A DNA stretch of 64,000 nucleotides, taken from assembly GCA_949291945.1 (NCBI GenBank), contig CASEXH010000006.1, forward strand, positions 124,001 through 188,000, given 5' to 3'. The position numbers and the translations under genes are program-made. Below, one piece after another: positions 27,800 to 36,209 of this stretch. This DNA comes from an uncultured Bacillota bacterium. Lineage in GTDB: Bacteria; Bacillota; Clostridia; Lachnospirales; Lachnospiraceae. Under the pieces are notes generated by a model. The model was not told the origin of the DNA. It did no database searches and saw only the letters and a program-made list of their open reading frames with translations. Within the stretch, counting starts at the first letter, position 1. Each line of letters begins with the position of its first letter.

Positions 27800-28819
27800 A
27801 TGACTATTATTGTTACCGGCGGAGCCGGATTTATCGGAAGCAACTTTATTTTCCATATGCTGGACAAGTATCCGGACTACCGGATCATCTGTCTGGACTG
27901 TCTGACTTATGCAGGAAACCTTTCCACTCTTGCACCTGTTATGGACAATCCTAATTTCCGTTTCGTAAAGGAAAGCATTACCGACCGGGAAGCTGTATAT
28001 AAATTGTTTGAAGAAGAGCACCCGGACATGGTAGTAAACTTTGCCGCAGAAAGCCATGTAGACCGTTCCATTGAAAATCCGGAAGTATTCCTGGACACTA
28101 ACATCAAAGGAACCGCCGTACTTATGGACGCCTGCAGAAAATACGGTATTCAGCGCTATCATCAGGTATCCACAGACGAGGTTTACGGAGACCTGCCTCT
28201 GGATCGTCCGGACCTGTTCTTTACAGAGGAGACACCGATCCACACCAGCAGTCCTTACAGCGCATCCAAAGCAAGCGCAGACCTGCTTGTTCTGGCTTAT
28301 CACCGCACCTATGGCCTGCCTGTGACTATCAGCCGCTGCTCCAATAACTATGGTCCTTACCATTTTCCGGAGAAGCTGATTCCTCTGATGATCGCTAATG
28401 CTTTAAATGACAAGCCTCTTCCTGTATACGGAAAAGGTGAAAATGTGAGAGACTGGCTGTATGTGGAAGACCACTGCAAGGCCATCGATCTGATCATCCA
28501 CAAAGGCCGGGTAGGGGAAGTCTACAACATCGGCGGACACAACGAAATGAGAAACATCGACATTGTAAAACTGATCTGCAAGGAACTGGGCAAACCGGAA
28601 AGCCTGATCACTTACGTTACAGACCGTAAGGGCCACGATATGCGCTACGCTATCGATCCAACCAAGATCCACAGCGAACTTGGCTGGCTGCCGGAGACTA
28701 AATTTGCAGACGGAATCAAGAAAACCATCCAGTGGTATCTGGATAACAGAGAATGGTGGGAAACCATCATCTCCGGTGAATATCAGAATTATTATGAAAA
28801 AATGTATGGAAACAGATAG
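27800..28819 (+). CDS. rfbB: dTDP-glucose 4,6-dehydratase RmlB
   Basis: The second step of dTDP-rhamnose synthesis, giving dTDP-4-keto-6-deoxyglucose. 339 residues of the extended SDR family: GGAGFIGS near residue 7, AAESHVDRSI, the TDEVYG catalytic Asp-Glu pair, and YSASK with the catalytic Tyr and Lys. Asn-Asn-Tyr-Gly-Pro (SNNYGPYHFPEKLIP) is diagnostic of RmlB. AAAGGAG precedes the start by 9 bases. Confidence 0.96.
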   Translation: MTIIVTGGAGFIGSNFIFHMLDKYPDYRIICLDCLTYAGNLSTLAPVMDNPNFRFVKESITDREAVYKLFEEEHPDMVVNFAAESHVDRSIENPEVFLDTNIKGTAVLMDACRKYGIQRYHQVSTDEVYGDLPLDRPDLFFTEETPIHTSSPYSASKASADLLVLAYHRTYGLPVTISRCSNNYGPYHFPEKLIPLMIANALNDKPLPVYGKGENVRDWLYVEDHCKAIDLIIHKGRVGEVYNIGGHNEMRNIDIVKLICKELGKPESLITYVTDRKGHDMRYAIDPTKIHSELGWLPETKFADGIKKTIQWYLDNREWWETIISGEYQNYYEKMYGNR

Positions 28820-28831
28820 GAGGATATGCGC

Positions 28832-29767
28832 ATGAAAGTATTAGTTACAGGTGTTGCCGGCCAGTTAGGCCATGACGTAATGAACGAACTTGCAAAGAGG
28901 GGCTATGAAGGCATTGGATCAGATATCAAAGATACCTACAGCGGTATCCCCGACGGCACCGCCGTTGTAACTATGCCTTATGTTCCCATGGACATCACAG
29001 ACAAAGCTTCTGTAGAAAAAGTTCTCAAAGAGGTTAATCCCGATGTGGTGGTACACTGCGCCGCCTGGACTGCCGTAGACCTGGCAGAGGACGAGGATAA
29101 AAAACAAACCGTCCGGAAAGTCAACGCCGAAGGCACCAGAAATATTGCCCTGGTATGCAAAGATCTGGACTGCAAAATGGTCTACATCAGCACTGACTAT
29201 GTCTTCGATGGACAGGGAACAAATCCCTGGGAACCGGACTGCAAAGATTACAAGCCTCTGAACGTATACGGAGAGACCAAGCTGGAAGGAGAACTGGCAG
29301 TTTCTGAAAATCTGGAGAAATATTTTATTGTCCGTATCGCCTGGGTATTCGGCAAAAACGGCAAGAATTTCATCAAGACTATGCTTAATCTTGGAAAGAC
29401 CCACGAGCAGATCCGGGTAGTCAGCGACCAGATCGGCACGCCTACCTATACCCTGGACCTGGCCGTGCTTCTGGTGGATATGATCGAAACTGAGAAATAT
29501 GGCTACTACCATGCCACCAACGAAGGAGGCTATATCAGCTGGTATGATTTCACCAAAGAAATCTTCCGCCAGGCTATTGAAGCAGGTCACAAAGAGTACG
29601 AAAAAGTAACCGTAACCCCTGTGACCACAGAAGAGTATGGGGTTTCCAAAGCTAAACGACCTTTCAACAGCCGTCTGGACAAGAGTAAACTTACTGCCAA
29701 CGGCTTTAACCTTCTTCCAACCTGGCAGGATGCGGTAAAACGCTATCTGTCTGAAATCGAATTTTAA
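28832..29767 (+). CDS. rfbD: dTDP-4-dehydrorhamnose reductase RmlD
   Basis: The final step of dTDP-L-rhamnose synthesis (NAD(P)H reduction). SDR fold with GVAGQLGHD near residue 7, a STDYVFDG motif and catalytic YGETK. Two ATGs six bases apart are possible; AGGAGG at 28818-28823 is 2 bases from the first and 8 from the second, so I start at 28832 (311 residues). It precedes rfbC, so the gene order is A-B-D-C. Confidence 0.95.
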   Translation: MKVLVTGVAGQLGHDVMNELAKRGYEGIGSDIKDTYSGIPDGTAVVTMPYVPMDITDKASVEKVLKEVNPDVVVHCAAWTAVDLAEDEDKKQTVRKVNAEGTRNIALVCKDLDCKMVYISTDYVFDGQGTNPWEPDCKDYKPLNVYGETKLEGELAVSENLEKYFIVRIAWVFGKNGKNFIKTMLNLGKTHEQIRVVSDQIGTPTYTLDLAVLLVDMIETEKYGYYHATNEGGYISWYDFTKEIFRQAIEAGHKEYEKVTVTPVTTEEYGVSKAKRPFNSRLDKSKLTANGFNLLPTWQDAVKRYLSEIEF

Positions 29768-29792
29768 TTTTATTTATCAAGGGAGGATTTTC

Positions 29793-30395
29793 ATGGGACA
29801 GATCAAAGTAACCAAATGCCCGATCGAGGGGCTATGTATTATAGAGCCTACTGTTCACGGCGATGAAAGAGGCTATTTTATGGAAACTTATAATCAGAAA
29901 GATATGGAGGAAGCAGGCCTTACCATGAACTTTGTCCAGGACAACCAGTCCTGCTCTACAAAAGGCGTATTAAGAGGCCTTCACTACCAGAAGCAGTTCC
30001 CCCAGGGCAAACTGGTCCGGGTCATCAAAGGAAAAGTCTTTGATGTAGCTGTAGATCTTCGGACACACAGCAAAACCTACGGCAAATGGTTCGGAGTAGA
30101 GCTTTCTGAGGAAAACAAAAAACAGTTCTACATTCCGGAAGGCTTTGCCCACGGTTTCCTGGTGCTCAGCGATGTGGCCGAGTTCTGCTACAAATGTACA
30201 GACTTCTACCATCCCGGGGACGAAGGGGGCATGGCCTGGAATGATCCGGAAATCGGTATTGAATGGCCGGAAGTTACCGGAGAATATAAGGGCACTGCTT
30301 CTGCTGAGGGATATTGCTTAAAAGACGGAACGCCCCTGAATTTAAGCGAGAAAGATCAGAAGTGGGCAGGGTTTAAGGATACCTTTAAGTTTTAA
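29793..30395 (+). CDS. rfbC: dTDP-4-dehydrorhamnose 3,5-epimerase RmlC
   Basis: The third enzyme of the dTDP-L-rhamnose pathway. 200 residues with a cupin core: QDNQSCSTKGVLRGLHYQ containing the catalytic His, FYIPEGFAHGFLVLSD, and a Tyr in CTDFYHPGDEGG. Ribosome binding site GGGAGG. Last gene of the operon and followed by a strong terminator. Confidence 0.95.
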   Translation: MGQIKVTKCPIEGLCIIEPTVHGDERGYFMETYNQKDMEEAGLTMNFVQDNQSCSTKGVLRGLHYQKQFPQGKLVRVIKGKVFDVAVDLRTHSKTYGKWFGVELSEENKKQFYIPEGFAHGFLVLSDVAEFCYKCTDFYHPGDEGGMAWNDPEIGIEWPEVTGEYKGTASAEGYCLKDGTPLNLSEKDQKWAGFKDTFKF

Positions 30396-30410
30396 GTACA
30401 ATAAGAGACT

Positions 30411-30466
30411 ATGCCATAAAGTCCGGACTTTTCTAAAGTTACGGTACTTTATGGCATAATTTTTCT
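30411..30466 (+). terminator. Terminator of the rhamnose operon
   Basis: A perfect 12-bp outer stem ATGCCATAAAGT (30411-30422) and ACTTTATGGCAT (30446-30457), with a further CCGGACTTT/AAAGT inner stem and a T-rich tail after 30458. Confidence 0.88.
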
Positions 30467-30534
30467 TTCCGGCACAGATTGTTTTCAAGTGCCAGGTCTT
30501 ATATATTGAAAAATGATATTTACGGATAGTTTCT

Positions 30535-31770
30535 TCAGAAACCATCCGTAATATCCTGCGCACCTTTGCAGAACTCTTCCAGGCTGATTTCCTCCAGGAC
30601 ATATCTTTGGAACAACGTGCCCATAGAAGTAATATCTTCCATAGTATTTCTGGAAAAAGGCCTTTCCTTCAATTCTGTATTTTCCACATACTCTCTCAAC
30701 TGCTCAAACCCGGGAATGTCCAGTTCTTCCTCTCTGATAATATCCAGTCTTGCCGGAAGCCGGTTCATATATTCTGCGTAAGCAATGCTTCCTTCACGGC
30801 TGGCCGCATATTGCAAAAACCGGATAGCCGCCTCTTTATTCGCCGAAGATTTGTTTAGGACATACTGCCAGGCCGCTATATTGGTGACGTTTTCTTTGAA
30901 CTCGGGCAGGGGCGCCAACTGTATAAAATCGTCTCTATATGCGCCTGCCCGCACAAACATATCCATAGTGCCGCTATATACAAAGATACCGGCGTAGATT
31001 CCTTCCAGAAATTTTTGTTCTAACTGTTCATATTGGTCCGTCACCTGCTCTATCGGCGTCTGATCTTTTTTCACCATATCCATCAGAAAGGTCAGGGCTT
31101 CCCGGGTAGACGGGCTGTTCCAGTCATAATAACTGCCGCCAAAAAAATTAATAAATTCGGAAAGTTCATTATATACATACGCACTGTCCCATGCGCTTCC
31201 GTATCCATAGCGCCCCTCCCCAAAGTCCATCTCCAGAAGGCGCTGGAAATCTTCCTGGGTCCTGATCTCCATATCGCCGATCATGCTTTTATTGACCCAG
31301 AATACCATAATATCCATATAATATGGCACAGAATATACTTTCCCGTCCAGCATAGCGATATTCTGCATATAACTTTCCGGATAGCAGGAAAGAATGTCCT
31401 CCGTCATTACCGTATCATTCAGCGGTTCCAGATAACCTTTATATTTAAATTCACTGACCATTTCATCATTTACTGAAAAAATATCCACAGAATCCTCTCC
31501 GGCAGAGAGTATGGTAGATACCTCCGCCTGCCGGTTATCTGCATTTTCCGGATAAGAAACAATATGGATTTTCAGATCCAGATCTTTTTCAGCCTGATCA
31601 ATGAATTTCTGAAATTCCGGATAATCTGCATCTACATGCATGATCGTAATCTCATTTTGGCCGCTCTTTCCAGTTTCCGGTATTTTTTCTTCTCTGGCTT
31701 TTTCTGAACAGCCGATCCCTGTTCCCAGCAGACAGCTGCAAAACAGAATCCCCAATACATATTTTTTCAA
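30535..31770 (-). CDS. Second sugar-binding lipoprotein of the GH172 operon
   Basis: A 411-residue family 1 solute-binding lipoprotein with lipobox GIGC (Cys21). It is clearly paralogous to the binding protein at 34733-36013: both share the sequence around VDI-x3-NDEM, then PLNDTVMTED or GLNDTVMTED, and a Q-x-F-x-G-x2-D/A-I-T/V tail pattern. It is the last gene of the operon, directly after GH172. Two binding proteins for one permease pair suggests two related ligands. Confidence 0.9.
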   Translation of the reverse strand: MKKYVLGILFCSCLLGTGIGCSEKAREEKIPETGKSGQNEITIMHVDADYPEFQKFIDQAEKDLDLKIHIVSYPENADNRQAEVSTILSAGEDSVDIFSVNDEMVSEFKYKGYLEPLNDTVMTEDILSCYPESYMQNIAMLDGKVYSVPYYMDIMVFWVNKSMIGDMEIRTQEDFQRLLEMDFGEGRYGYGSAWDSAYVYNELSEFINFFGGSYYDWNSPSTREALTFLMDMVKKDQTPIEQVTDQYEQLEQKFLEGIYAGIFVYSGTMDMFVRAGAYRDDFIQLAPLPEFKENVTNIAAWQYVLNKSSANKEAAIRFLQYAASREGSIAYAEYMNRLPARLDIIREEELDIPGFEQLREYVENTELKERPFSRNTMEDITSMGTLFQRYVLEEISLEEFCKGAQDITDGF

Positions 31771-31780
31771 TTTCTACTCC

Positions 31781-32893
31781 TTATCTGGGCCACCTGTCTT
31801 CTTTCTTCAGCATCGGGCCGAAAGGATTATGAGGCTCTGCCTGATACCAGTAGGCCACGCTGGCCACATCATCCTGCCTTTCAAAAAGTCCTCTGTATCC
31901 CACTCCGATCTGCTGGATCGTTACTTTCAGATCTTCTTCAAAACAGATGGGATCCTGAATATGCCACCTGTAAAATCCCCGCATAGGCATACAGTCGTCA
32001 TTGTGGTAAAGGTTATGGATTTTCTCATCATGACTGGAATAATAGGGATATCCCATATATGGCGTACAATAATTCTGCTCTACTGTTTTTCCGTTTATCT
32101 GCTTTGCAAAACTCCAGGAACCGCCGAAATAGTCCTCTGTCCCTGTACCGCAGATAGTGGGATATTCTTCATCTCCGTCAATATAAAATTTGATTTCACC
32201 TTCTCCCCACCAGTATCTCTCCAAAGTCGTAAGGGCCATGTAGGTTCCTACATAATGGCCTTTCCCCTTTACCTGATCCAGTATCACATAGTCCTTTTGC
32301 AGCTGGGTGATCTTCTCTCTTCTCCACTGTGCGTGAAAATATGCGATATCTGACGGAAAAGGGTCCTGATAAAGCCCATAGTCAATCTGATAGAAAAACG
32401 CCGGTATTTCATTGGCATGCTGATTTTCCAGAGTGATCCTGGCCTTTTTATTAAAAGGCATCTGGAAATAACAATTCAGCCCACGGCTGGGCACAGCAGC
32501 TATCGGCAGGGAGTTTACGATACATTCCTCACCGAAACCGCAGCAGAAAAAGTCTCCCAGAGGGGTTTCTACCGACGGGCTTTCCTCATCATCCCAATAC
32601 ATCCGCAGCACCAGGTCTCGGAGTACAAAACGGTCTGCCTCTGTGGTCTTATCCGTTACTGTGATCCAGATATGATGGATCATTCCCGGTCCCTGAATCT
32701 CTGCCAGAGTTACCGTGTCCCCGCTCTTGATATTTCTAAGGCAGGGACTTCCCTTTCTGGACGGCCCCAGTTCACTGGCGGCCATCCCTCCTTTTCCTTT
32801 TTCACCCGTTGGGTTCTCTGCGTTTATAGATCTGCTTTTCTCATGCCTTGCAAACGGCAGAGAAAACAGGCTTCCTCCAAATATTTGATTCAT
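31781..32893 (-). CDS. Glycoside hydrolase family 172 (DUF2961) protein
   Basis: A 370-residue beta-jelly-roll protein of the DUF2961 family, now GH172. Members include difructose-anhydride and alpha-D-arabinofuranoside-acting enzymes. Typical stretches are GPGMIHHIWITV near residue 70, PLGDFFCCGFG and the TEDYFGGSWSF segment. No signal peptide, so it acts in the cytoplasm on sugar imported by the flanking ABC transporter. It lies between the permease and second binding-protein genes. Family assignment is firm; substrate is not. Confidence 0.88.
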   Translation of the reverse strand: MNQIFGGSLFSLPFARHEKSRSINAENPTGEKGKGGMAASELGPSRKGSPCLRNIKSGDTVTLAEIQGPGMIHHIWITVTDKTTEADRFVLRDLVLRMYWDDEESPSVETPLGDFFCCGFGEECIVNSLPIAAVPSRGLNCYFQMPFNKKARITLENQHANEIPAFFYQIDYGLYQDPFPSDIAYFHAQWRREKITQLQKDYVILDQVKGKGHYVGTYMALTTLERYWWGEGEIKFYIDGDEEYPTICGTGTEDYFGGSWSFAKQINGKTVEQNYCTPYMGYPYYSSHDEKIHNLYHNDDCMPMRGFYRWHIQDPICFEEDLKVTIQQIGVGYRGLFERQDDVASVAYWYQAEPHNPFGPMLKKEDRWPR

Positions 32894-32915
32894 TCTGTTT
32901 TCCTCCCATATATGA

Positions 32916-33770
32916 TCATGCTTTCACTCCTCCTGCCATTATACCATCCATAATCTGTTTCTCAAAGACTGCCACAAAGATAATGATCGGAAGCAGGATG
33001 ATCCATCCCATAGCGCTTACCAGATCCCAGGGAACTCCATACATATTATCCCGCAGCGGAAGCTGTACAATGGATACGGATAAAACCTGTATATTATTGG
33101 AATAATACAGCGGTGTGAAAAAGTTATTCAGACAAGTTATGAAATTAATGATACAGACCGTAGCGATGGCAGGACGCATAAGAGGCAGCACGATCAAAAA
33201 AAGCCTCTGTATAAAATTAGCGCCATCAATAGCCGCAGCTTCTTCAAGGGATACCGGGATCTCTGAAGCAAAGTTTTTCAGGATCAGCACAGTAAACGGA
33301 ATCACCGCACTGATATATAAAATAATCAGACCTATATAGGTATCATATAGTCCCACCGTTCTCATAAATTCGTACAAAGGTCTGGCGGTCACAACCTCCG
33401 GTATAAGCATAGTGGCGATAACAAAAGCAAAAGCCAGTGATACCCCTTTTGATGTAAACCTGGCAAAACCATAGGCTGCCATGCAGCACAAAATTGTCCC
33501 TACGATAAGTGTGATCCCTACGATCAATATTGTATTCCCTATCTTTTCTAAAAGCCCTACATTCTCGATCAGAAATAAATAGCTTTCCAGTGTAGGATGG
33601 TCCGGCAGATAATCAATGGGGGTTTTAAAAAGTTCTCCTGATGGAGTAATGGATGAAATAAAGATCCAGTATACAGGAAACAAGATGATAAATGCTACGA
33701 CGGCAAATAAAACCCATCTTCCTACCGTTATCAATCCTCTGTATACTTTATATTTTGCGTTATCCTGCAT
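32916..33770 (-). CDS. Carbohydrate ABC transporter permease, MalG type
   Basis: A 284-residue permease with six membrane segments and EAA loop LEEAAAIDGANFIQRLFLIV. A TTG-initiated frame extends to 33788, but GGGAGGG lies inside it, 6 bases before the ATG at 33770, which is therefore the start. It pairs with the MalF-type permease upstream. Confidence 0.92.
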   Translation of the reverse strand: MQDNAKYKVYRGLITVGRWVLFAVVAFIILFPVYWIFISSITPSGELFKTPIDYLPDHPTLESYLFLIENVGLLEKIGNTILIVGITLIVGTILCCMAAYGFARFTSKGVSLAFAFVIATMLIPEVVTARPLYEFMRTVGLYDTYIGLIILYISAVIPFTVLILKNFASEIPVSLEEAAAIDGANFIQRLFLIVLPLMRPAIATVCIINFITCLNNFFTPLYYSNNIQVLSVSIVQLPLRDNMYGVPWDLVSAMGWIILLPIIIFVAVFEKQIMDGIMAGGVKA

Positions 33771-33784
33771 TCTTAACCCTCCCG

Positions 33785-34663
33785 TCAATCCGATATCTTA
33801 CTGATAAACCGCATATTAATAAAACTGAACAGAGCCATTACCATAAACAGCATAACTGCTAATGTAGCCGCATAACCTACATTCAGATTTGTAAAGGCTT
33901 CCGTAGTAATGCGGTAAGCGATCAAAGCTGTATCCTCTCCCGGTCCTCCAGATGTCATGGCATAAACAAGGTCGAAACTGGTCAGTCTCCAGAGCGTGAA
34001 GGGTATACATAATGTCAAAACATTTCTTGCGATCAGCGGAAGTGTGATCCTGAAAAAACACTGGATCCCGTTCGCTCCATCTACCCTGGCTGCTTCATAA
34101 ATATCTTCGGATATAAACTGAAGACCCGACAGTACTAAAATAGCGAAAAACGGCAGATCCTTCCACAAATCTACTGCAATAACCGCAGATCTTGCTGATT
34201 CTGTATGGATCAGCCAGTTAAACTGAAAATCTGAAAAAAATCTCCGGACAAAATCATTGATCAGTCCATAGTCATTATTAAAAGCCCATTTCGCCGCCAT
34301 TCCGGCTACAACAGTAGGCATAGCCCAGGGGATCAGGACAATCGTCCTCAGGAAGCGGCGTCCTTTAAATTTCATATTGAGTATCAAGGCCAGCGCTATT
34401 CCCAGCAGTATATGGAAAAACATAGATACTACAACAAACATAACTGTAAAAATCACAGATGTCTGAACCTTCGCATCTTTAAATACATTTATATAATTTG
34501 CCAGTCCTACAAATTCATCGACCCCGGCCAAAATCTTAATATCAAAAAAACTGTTCTTTATGGTAACCAGAATCGGGTATAGCGTGGTAAATCCTCTGAT
34601 AAGTACAACCGGTAAAATCAAAACCCAGGGAATCCACTTCATTGCTTTTTTACTTACGGCCAT
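33785..34663 (-). CDS. Carbohydrate ABC transporter permease, MalF type
   Basis: A 292-residue permease with EAA loop YEAARVDGANGIQCFFRITL and six membrane segments. A longer frame runs to 34708, but GAGGAGGAAAGG stands directly before the ATG at 34663. There is no ATPase gene in the operon. Confidence 0.92.
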   Translation of the reverse strand: MAVSKKAMKWIPWVLILPVVLIRGFTTLYPILVTIKNSFFDIKILAGVDEFVGLANYINVFKDAKVQTSVIFTVMFVVVSMFFHILLGIALALILNMKFKGRRFLRTIVLIPWAMPTVVAGMAAKWAFNNDYGLINDFVRRFFSDFQFNWLIHTESARSAVIAVDLWKDLPFFAILVLSGLQFISEDIYEAARVDGANGIQCFFRITLPLIARNVLTLCIPFTLWRLTSFDLVYAMTSGGPGEDTALIAYRITTEAFTNLNVGYAATLAVMLFMVMALFSFINMRFISKISD

Positions 34664-34696
34664 ATCCTTTCCTCCTCTTCTCCGCTTCTGTAAGTA

Positions 34697-34722
34697 AGGC
34701 TGCCACATTTCTGCGGCAGCCT
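34697..34722 (-). ncRNA. Intercistronic hairpin after the binding-protein gene
   Basis: AGGCTGCC (34697-34704) and GGCAGCCT (34715-34722) form an 8-bp GC-rich stem; flanking AAGTAAG and CTTACTT can extend or compete with it. No T-run follows on the minus strand, so it fits an mRNA-stabilising hairpin for the binding-protein transcript better than a terminator. Confidence 0.5.
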
Positions 34723-34732
34723 GCTGTTTCCC

Positions 34733-36013
34733 TTACTTGCTGTACTTATCAACCAGTTCCTGGGCATTCGTGCAAAATTCGTCTACAGAAATATCTCCCT
34801 GCATACAGGATTGGAAAATCGTTCCCATATCTGTAATGAATTCCATGGTCTGAGGAAGCATAGGACGTCCTGAAACTGTACACTCCGTAGCATATCTGCT
34901 ATACATTTCTTTTGCAGGATCTGAATCCGGCACTACCTTTTCCGCTACGTCTGTTCTTGCCGGATACCGGTCAAAACATTCATAAGATGCTTTCATTCCG
35001 CCTTCATCTGCCATATACTGAAGGAATTTAATAGCTGCATCTTTATTCTTAGAAGCAGAGTTTAATACATAGTTCCAGGAATCAGTGAAGACATATCTGC
35101 TGCCATCCTCTGTAAAGGACGGAACCATAGCCATATGGATCTTATCCTCTCCCAGCATACCTGCAGATTCATAATCCGTTCCCAGACCCCACATAAACCA
35201 GCTGCCGTATTTTCCATCATTGGCTTTCGGATTCATCTGTTCGTATTTATCTGCGATCTGATCAATAGGCGTCTGTCCATTCTGTACCATATCATAGAGG
35301 AACTGGATCGCTTCTTTATTTTCCTCTTTCGTCCAGTCGAAATAATCTCCTCCGAACATATTGACAAATTGGGCGATCTCATTAAAAACATAGGTTTTCT
35401 CCCAGGAACCTCCATATCCGTACCGTCCGTCACCGGAGACAGCTTCCATATACTTCATGAAATCTTCTTTTGTGTCAATCGAAGTAATTCCCACTTCATC
35501 CATGATCTCCTGGTTTACCCAAAAGGCCAGATATCCTGTATATCCGGGTACTCCGATAATATTTCCGTCTTTGTCTGTGATCATATTTTCCACATAGCCC
35601 TTGGCGAAATTATCAACAATATCTTCTGTCATAACTGTATCGTTGAGTCCTTCCAGCCAGCCGGAATTTTTAAACGCAGAACTCATCTCATCATTGATCT
35701 CTATAATGTCTACAGAAGAATCGCCGGTAGATAATATCGTGGTGATCTTCTGCTGGCGGGTATCAGAATCTGTAGGCGCAGCGATCACATTAATATTCAG
35801 TCCTGTGGCTTCTTCTACATTATCGAGCCACTGATCAAATTCCGGGTCTGTTGTATTGATGCTATATAAGGTCAGATCGTACGCCTCATCGGAAGTACCG
35901 CTTCCTCCTCCTGATTCGGCGTCGCCGCTTTCGGAACTGCCGCTTCCGCAGCCCGCAAGCATACTTGCTGCCATAATTGTGGCAAGTAACATACTTACAA
36001 CTTTCTTTCTCAT
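34733..36013 (-). CDS. Sugar ABC transporter substrate-binding lipoprotein
   Basis: A 426-residue solute-binding lipoprotein. The signal peptide ends at lipobox LAGC (Cys22), followed by a Gly/Ser/Glu linker. It is the first gene of the operon 36013-30535, divergent from a YesM/YesN two-component system that probably controls it. It is paralogous to the lipoprotein at the operon end. Confidence 0.93.
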   Translation of the reverse strand: MRKKVVSMLLATIMAASMLAGCGSGSSESGDAESGGGSGTSDEAYDLTLYSINTTDPEFDQWLDNVEEATGLNINVIAAPTDSDTRQQKITTILSTGDSSVDIIEINDEMSSAFKNSGWLEGLNDTVMTEDIVDNFAKGYVENMITDKDGNIIGVPGYTGYLAFWVNQEIMDEVGITSIDTKEDFMKYMEAVSGDGRYGYGGSWEKTYVFNEIAQFVNMFGGDYFDWTKEENKEAIQFLYDMVQNGQTPIDQIADKYEQMNPKANDGKYGSWFMWGLGTDYESAGMLGEDKIHMAMVPSFTEDGSRYVFTDSWNYVLNSASKNKDAAIKFLQYMADEGGMKASYECFDRYPARTDVAEKVVPDSDPAKEMYSRYATECTVSGRPMLPQTMEFITDMGTIFQSCMQGDISVDEFCTNAQELVDKYSK

Positions 36014-36142
36014 GTTTTCCTCCTATCCGGGCGTTCTTCTCTATTCCCACCGCCCTTTGTTTTTGATGTACTCAGAATAACAAAAAGCTGTTTTTTTCAA
36101 AATACAATATTTTTCGATTCGTTTATATTATTTTTATCTTTA

Positions 36143-36171
36143 TTGAATCCTGTTTTTCTCTCTTTTATAAT
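36143..36171 (+). promoter_or_regulatory. Promoter of the YesM/YesN-type genes
   Basis: A -35 TTGAAT (36143-36148), 17-bp spacer and -10 TATAAT (36166-36171), about 38 bases before the kinase start. Confidence 0.72.
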
Positions 36172-36209
36172 AAAACTCATAGATTTATCTATATATTTAG
36201 GAGGTTTTT

